Assembly (NCBI GenBank): GCA_035556135.1
Contig: DATMFO010000005.1
Span: 186,001 to 250,000, forward strand
Length of the DNA: 64,000 nt
Direction: 5' to 3'
From: ZC4RG30 sp035556135
GTDB taxonomy: Bacteria > Pseudomonadota > Gammaproteobacteria > Steroidobacterales > Steroidobacteraceae
In this document: positions 61,576-64,000 of the stretch, piece by piece
Layout of the letters: each line of letters begins with the position of its first letter
Position numbering within the stretch: the first letter of the stretch is position 1
Translations under genes and position numbers: made by a program
Notes under the pieces: generated by a model
What the model was told of the DNA's origin: nothing
The model's database searches: none
What the model saw: only the letters and a program-made list of their open reading frames with translations

Positions 61576-63993
61576 ATGCTGCGCAGAATCCTTTCGCTAC
61601 TTGCCTTTATATATGGATCAGCCTCGATTCCTGCGCACGCCCAGGCGCAGCGGGAGGCGGTCGGCGCCGTTCGCGGGCGCGTCGTGGATGCTGTAACCGG
61701 ACGCGCGGTACCGACGGCAACCGTACAACTCATGCGCAATCAGCGCGTCTACGGCACGGTCGACGCCGATGCCGCGGGAGAGTTTTCATTCGATGACGTG
61801 CCGGAAGGCGTGTACTCGGTAGAGGTGCAAGAGCAGGGCTACCTGAAAGCCGCACAGGCGGACGTACGGGTCGTGCTTCGCAGGGTGGCTCCGGTCGAAT
61901 TCGCCCTGGAGCGCGCCGCCGAGGAGGAGCTTGCCGAAGTGGTCGTCTCGGCGCGCGCGACAATCGGGGATCCGCGCGCGACACCGAACACAGTGCTGCT
62001 GGAGCGTGAAGAGATACGACGCAACCCGGGCAGTGCCGGGGACGTGTTCCGTGCCCTGGACATACTGCCGGGCGTCGTGGCAACGGGTGAGTTCTCGAAC
62101 TTCACCGTGCGTGGCAACGGGCCGCGGGACAACCTGATCCTGGTCGATGGCATTCCGTTCGAAAAGGTCACCCACTTCGACGAGTCGCTGGGTGAGCAGG
62201 CAGACGTCGATGGCAGCGGAAACTACTCGATCTTCGCGCCGAACATCATCGGCAGTGCCAGGTTTTCCCCGGGCGGCTGGCGGGCTGCGGAGGGTGGCAA
62301 GAACGGGTCGCTGCTTGATCTTGAGATCGCCAGGGGCAACTTCGCCAGTTCCACCGCCGGCGTGCGCCTGGACATCATCGGGATCGAGGCTGACTATGAC
62401 GGGCCGAGTTACGTCGCCGACAACACCAGTCTGTTGCTGTCGGCACGAAAGTTCGACTTCAACAAGTTGTTCAAGGCGATCGGCGAGAACGACATCGGTT
62501 CGCCACGGCTGACTGATGTCATCGTGAAGACCGTCACCGACCTGGGCAACGACCATCGCATCGAATTGCTGGCGATCCACGCAGGCGAGGACTTCAAGCG
62601 CACGGTCGAGAATGTGCTCGAGTCGGAAAACTTCGAAGACGTGGGAATCAGCGAGTCGGAGCAGGGCAACACATTGCTCGGGGTGACATGGCGGTGGTCC
62701 CCCGGGGCGGTCGCACAGTTCCGCAACACGCTTTATTACCGAAGCAGCAGGACTGAGAGCACACAGGGCGAGGCATTTCCGGATCTCGCGGGTCTGGACC
62801 CGACGCCTGCGACGACGCCGGTCAGCGAGGACATTCTGCGGATCCGGGAGCGTGAAAAGGAGATCGGCTGGCGCGGCGATTTCAGCACGACGCTGAGATC
62901 GAACGGAATATTTACGGCTGGCGCGCAAGTGGCCCGAGTGGATCTGGACTTCGACCGGCGCCTCTCCGGCGACTGGACACGGTATGAGTACGACCAGTCT
63001 GACTTCCGCCCGGACCCGACACAGCAATACATAGTGCTGACGCCCGGGGAATACAACTCGGCCCTGAATGCGGCAGAGACGAGGATTGCCGCCCATGCCG
63101 ACTACACATGGAAGAGCGGCCATTTCACGTGGACGCCCGGAGTCCGCTACGAGCGCGACGGGTTTTCGGGGAAGTCCAACGTCGCCCCGCGTCTGCTGGT
63201 GAACTGGCAGCCCGATGCGGCCACCAGAATGTGGACCGGAGGTGGTGTGTATTACCAGGCGCCACGCTATCTGGATTTCGCGGCGGATCCGTCAAATCTC
63301 GCCCTTGAGAGCGAGCGATCCACGCAGCTGGTGCTGGGGTTCTCCAGGCATCTGCGCGATGACCTGCGCTTTTCTGCAGAAGGGTATTACCAGAAGCTCG
63401 ACCATCTCACCGTCTTCGACGATCGGACGACGAACACCGCAACCAGCATCGGCAAGGGGTCCGCCAGGGGTGTGGACCTGATGCTTGCCAAACGCATGAA
63501 CCGGCGCTGGAGTGCGTCGGCAACGTATTCATACTCGCGCGCCCGCCGCGATGACAGACTTGGCGAAGGGGAATATGCCTCTGACTGGGATCGTCCGCAT
63601 GCGTTCGGAATCGTCGGTGCCTGGCAGCCGAGTGATCGATGGACCTTCTCGGCGAAATGGAAATACGCTTCGGGTCGCCCGACCGACGCCTTCATCGTGC
63701 ACAGCGATGTGCTGGGAGGCGGCGGACCTATGCGCTACTCAAAGGAACTGACGCAGACCAACGCCGATCGCCTGCCCGCCTATCATTCGCTGAGCCTGCG
63801 CGCGGACTACCAGCGCCGCTTTGGCCCGCTGAGCCTGGTTGCCTATCTGGACATCCTGAACCTGTATGGTCGCAAGAACGGAGACGCCTATGAATGGGAC
63901 GAGCGCCGCGGCGTCAACATCATCGAGGGACTGGACGAGCCGCTGCCCACCCTCGGAATCAGGTTTGAATATTCCTGGGCGCCAGGAAAATGA
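61576..63993 (+). CDS. TonB-dependent receptor with N-terminal carboxypeptidase-regulatory-like domain
   Basis: 805 aa from ATG 61576 (GGGGAAC ribosome site before it). Signal peptide to about residue 23 (ASIPAHAQA). Residues ~28-110 form a beta-sandwich: VGAVRGRVVDAVTGRAVPTA, DADAAGEFSFDDVPEGVYSV. A TonB-box-like ELAEVVVSA comes next, then a plug with LPGVVATGEFSNFTVRGNGP and NLILVDGIPFEKV. The barrel follows, ending LPTLGIRFEYSWAPGK, which is atypical because it does not end in Phe. It resembles receptors with CarboxypepD_reg-like domains. It lies right after the decayed island; ligand unknown. Confidence 0.88.
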   Translation: MLRRILSLLAFIYGSASIPAHAQAQREAVGAVRGRVVDAVTGRAVPTATVQLMRNQRVYGTVDADAAGEFSFDDVPEGVYSVEVQEQGYLKAAQADVRVVLRRVAPVEFALERAAEEELAEVVVSARATIGDPRATPNTVLLEREEIRRNPGSAGDVFRALDILPGVVATGEFSNFTVRGNGPRDNLILVDGIPFEKVTHFDESLGEQADVDGSGNYSIFAPNIIGSARFSPGGWRAAEGGKNGSLLDLEIARGNFASSTAGVRLDIIGIEADYDGPSYVADNTSLLLSARKFDFNKLFKAIGENDIGSPRLTDVIVKTVTDLGNDHRIELLAIHAGEDFKRTVENVLESENFEDVGISESEQGNTLLGVTWRWSPGAVAQFRNTLYYRSSRTESTQGEAFPDLAGLDPTPATTPVSEDILRIREREKEIGWRGDFSTTLRSNGIFTAGAQVARVDLDFDRRLSGDWTRYEYDQSDFRPDPTQQYIVLTPGEYNSALNAAETRIAAHADYTWKSGHFTWTPGVRYERDGFSGKSNVAPRLLVNWQPDAATRMWTGGGVYYQAPRYLDFAADPSNLALESERSTQLVLGFSRHLRDDLRFSAEGYYQKLDHLTVFDDRTTNTATSIGKGSARGVDLMLAKRMNRRWSASATYSYSRARRDDRLGEGEYASDWDRPHAFGIVGAWQPSDRWTFSAKWKYASGRPTDAFIVHSDVLGGGGPMRYSKELTQTNADRLPAYHSLSLRADYQRRFGPLSLVAYLDILNLYGRKNGDAYEWDERRGVNIIEGLDEPLPTLGIRFEYSWAPGK

Positions 63994-64000
63994 GCCGGCC

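Noticed and set aside
1..64000. CRISPR arrays, transposases or complete insertion sequences
   Set aside because: No regularly spaced repeats and no transposase-like frames with terminal inverted repeats were seen; paralogous receptor segments explain the repeated sequence.

Overview
This 64 kb window comes from a high-GC Gram-negative bacterium. The gene families point to a gammaproteobacterium, perhaps near Xanthomonadales, Nevskiales or Steroidobacterales. The evidence is type IVa pilus genes with a sigma-54-type pilA promoter, the prs-rplY-pth-ychF block, and many TonB-dependent receptors (TBDRs). The lineage is inferred from gene content only; no search was possible.

Layout. (1) 1-15,364, mainly minus strand: pilB (cut by the window edge), a VapBC-like toxin-antitoxin pair with a perfect operator-like palindrome, a TVP38/DedA-type membrane protein, one plus-strand GT-C-like membrane protein, then a compact seven-gene glycan operon (GT4, flippase, methyltransferase, GT2, large membrane protein, FAD oxidoreductase, second membrane protein). 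The major pilin gene pilA closes the block. The glycan genes therefore lie between pilA and pilB, look lower in GC than their surroundings, and may serve a surface glycan or pilin glycosylation.

(2) 15,954-51,674, the most striking part: a tandem array of five paralogous cassettes on the plus strand. Each has a very large TBDR (about 1315-1415 aa, GTG start behind a run of six or seven G) followed at once by a 726-836 aa predicted lipoprotein of one shared family (lipobox plus Cys-Asp). Cassettes 4 and 5 carry a third gene, a small lipoprotein with a carboxypeptidase-regulatory/CnaB-like beta-sandwich. Four of the five TBDR-lipoprotein junctions hold a strong GC hairpin, and cassettes 1-4 end in good intrinsic terminators. 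The architecture resembles Bacteroidota SusCD pairs, but the lipoprotein shows no SusD signature that I can recognise. A signal-peptide-bearing methyltransferase-like gene lies antisense between cassettes 4 and 5. No sigma/anti-sigma pair and no STN signalling domain is visible.

(3) 51,684-55,226: housekeeping genes prs, rplY, pth and ychF. (4) 55,414-57,804: an ordinary-sized TBDR unrelated to the array. (5) 57,975-61,547: tRNA-Met(CAT) with an integrase pointing at its 3' end, an AlpA-like gene, an AAA/DUF4143 ATPase and fossils of hsdR, a mobilisation gene and fic. This is a decayed integrative element. (6) 61,576-63,993: a TBDR with an N-terminal carboxypeptidase-regulatory-like domain.

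The overall picture is a surface-interaction and nutrient-uptake region. Expanded receptor/lipoprotein cassettes probably import several related large or complex ligands and sit beside pilus and glycan functions. The ligand is unknown.
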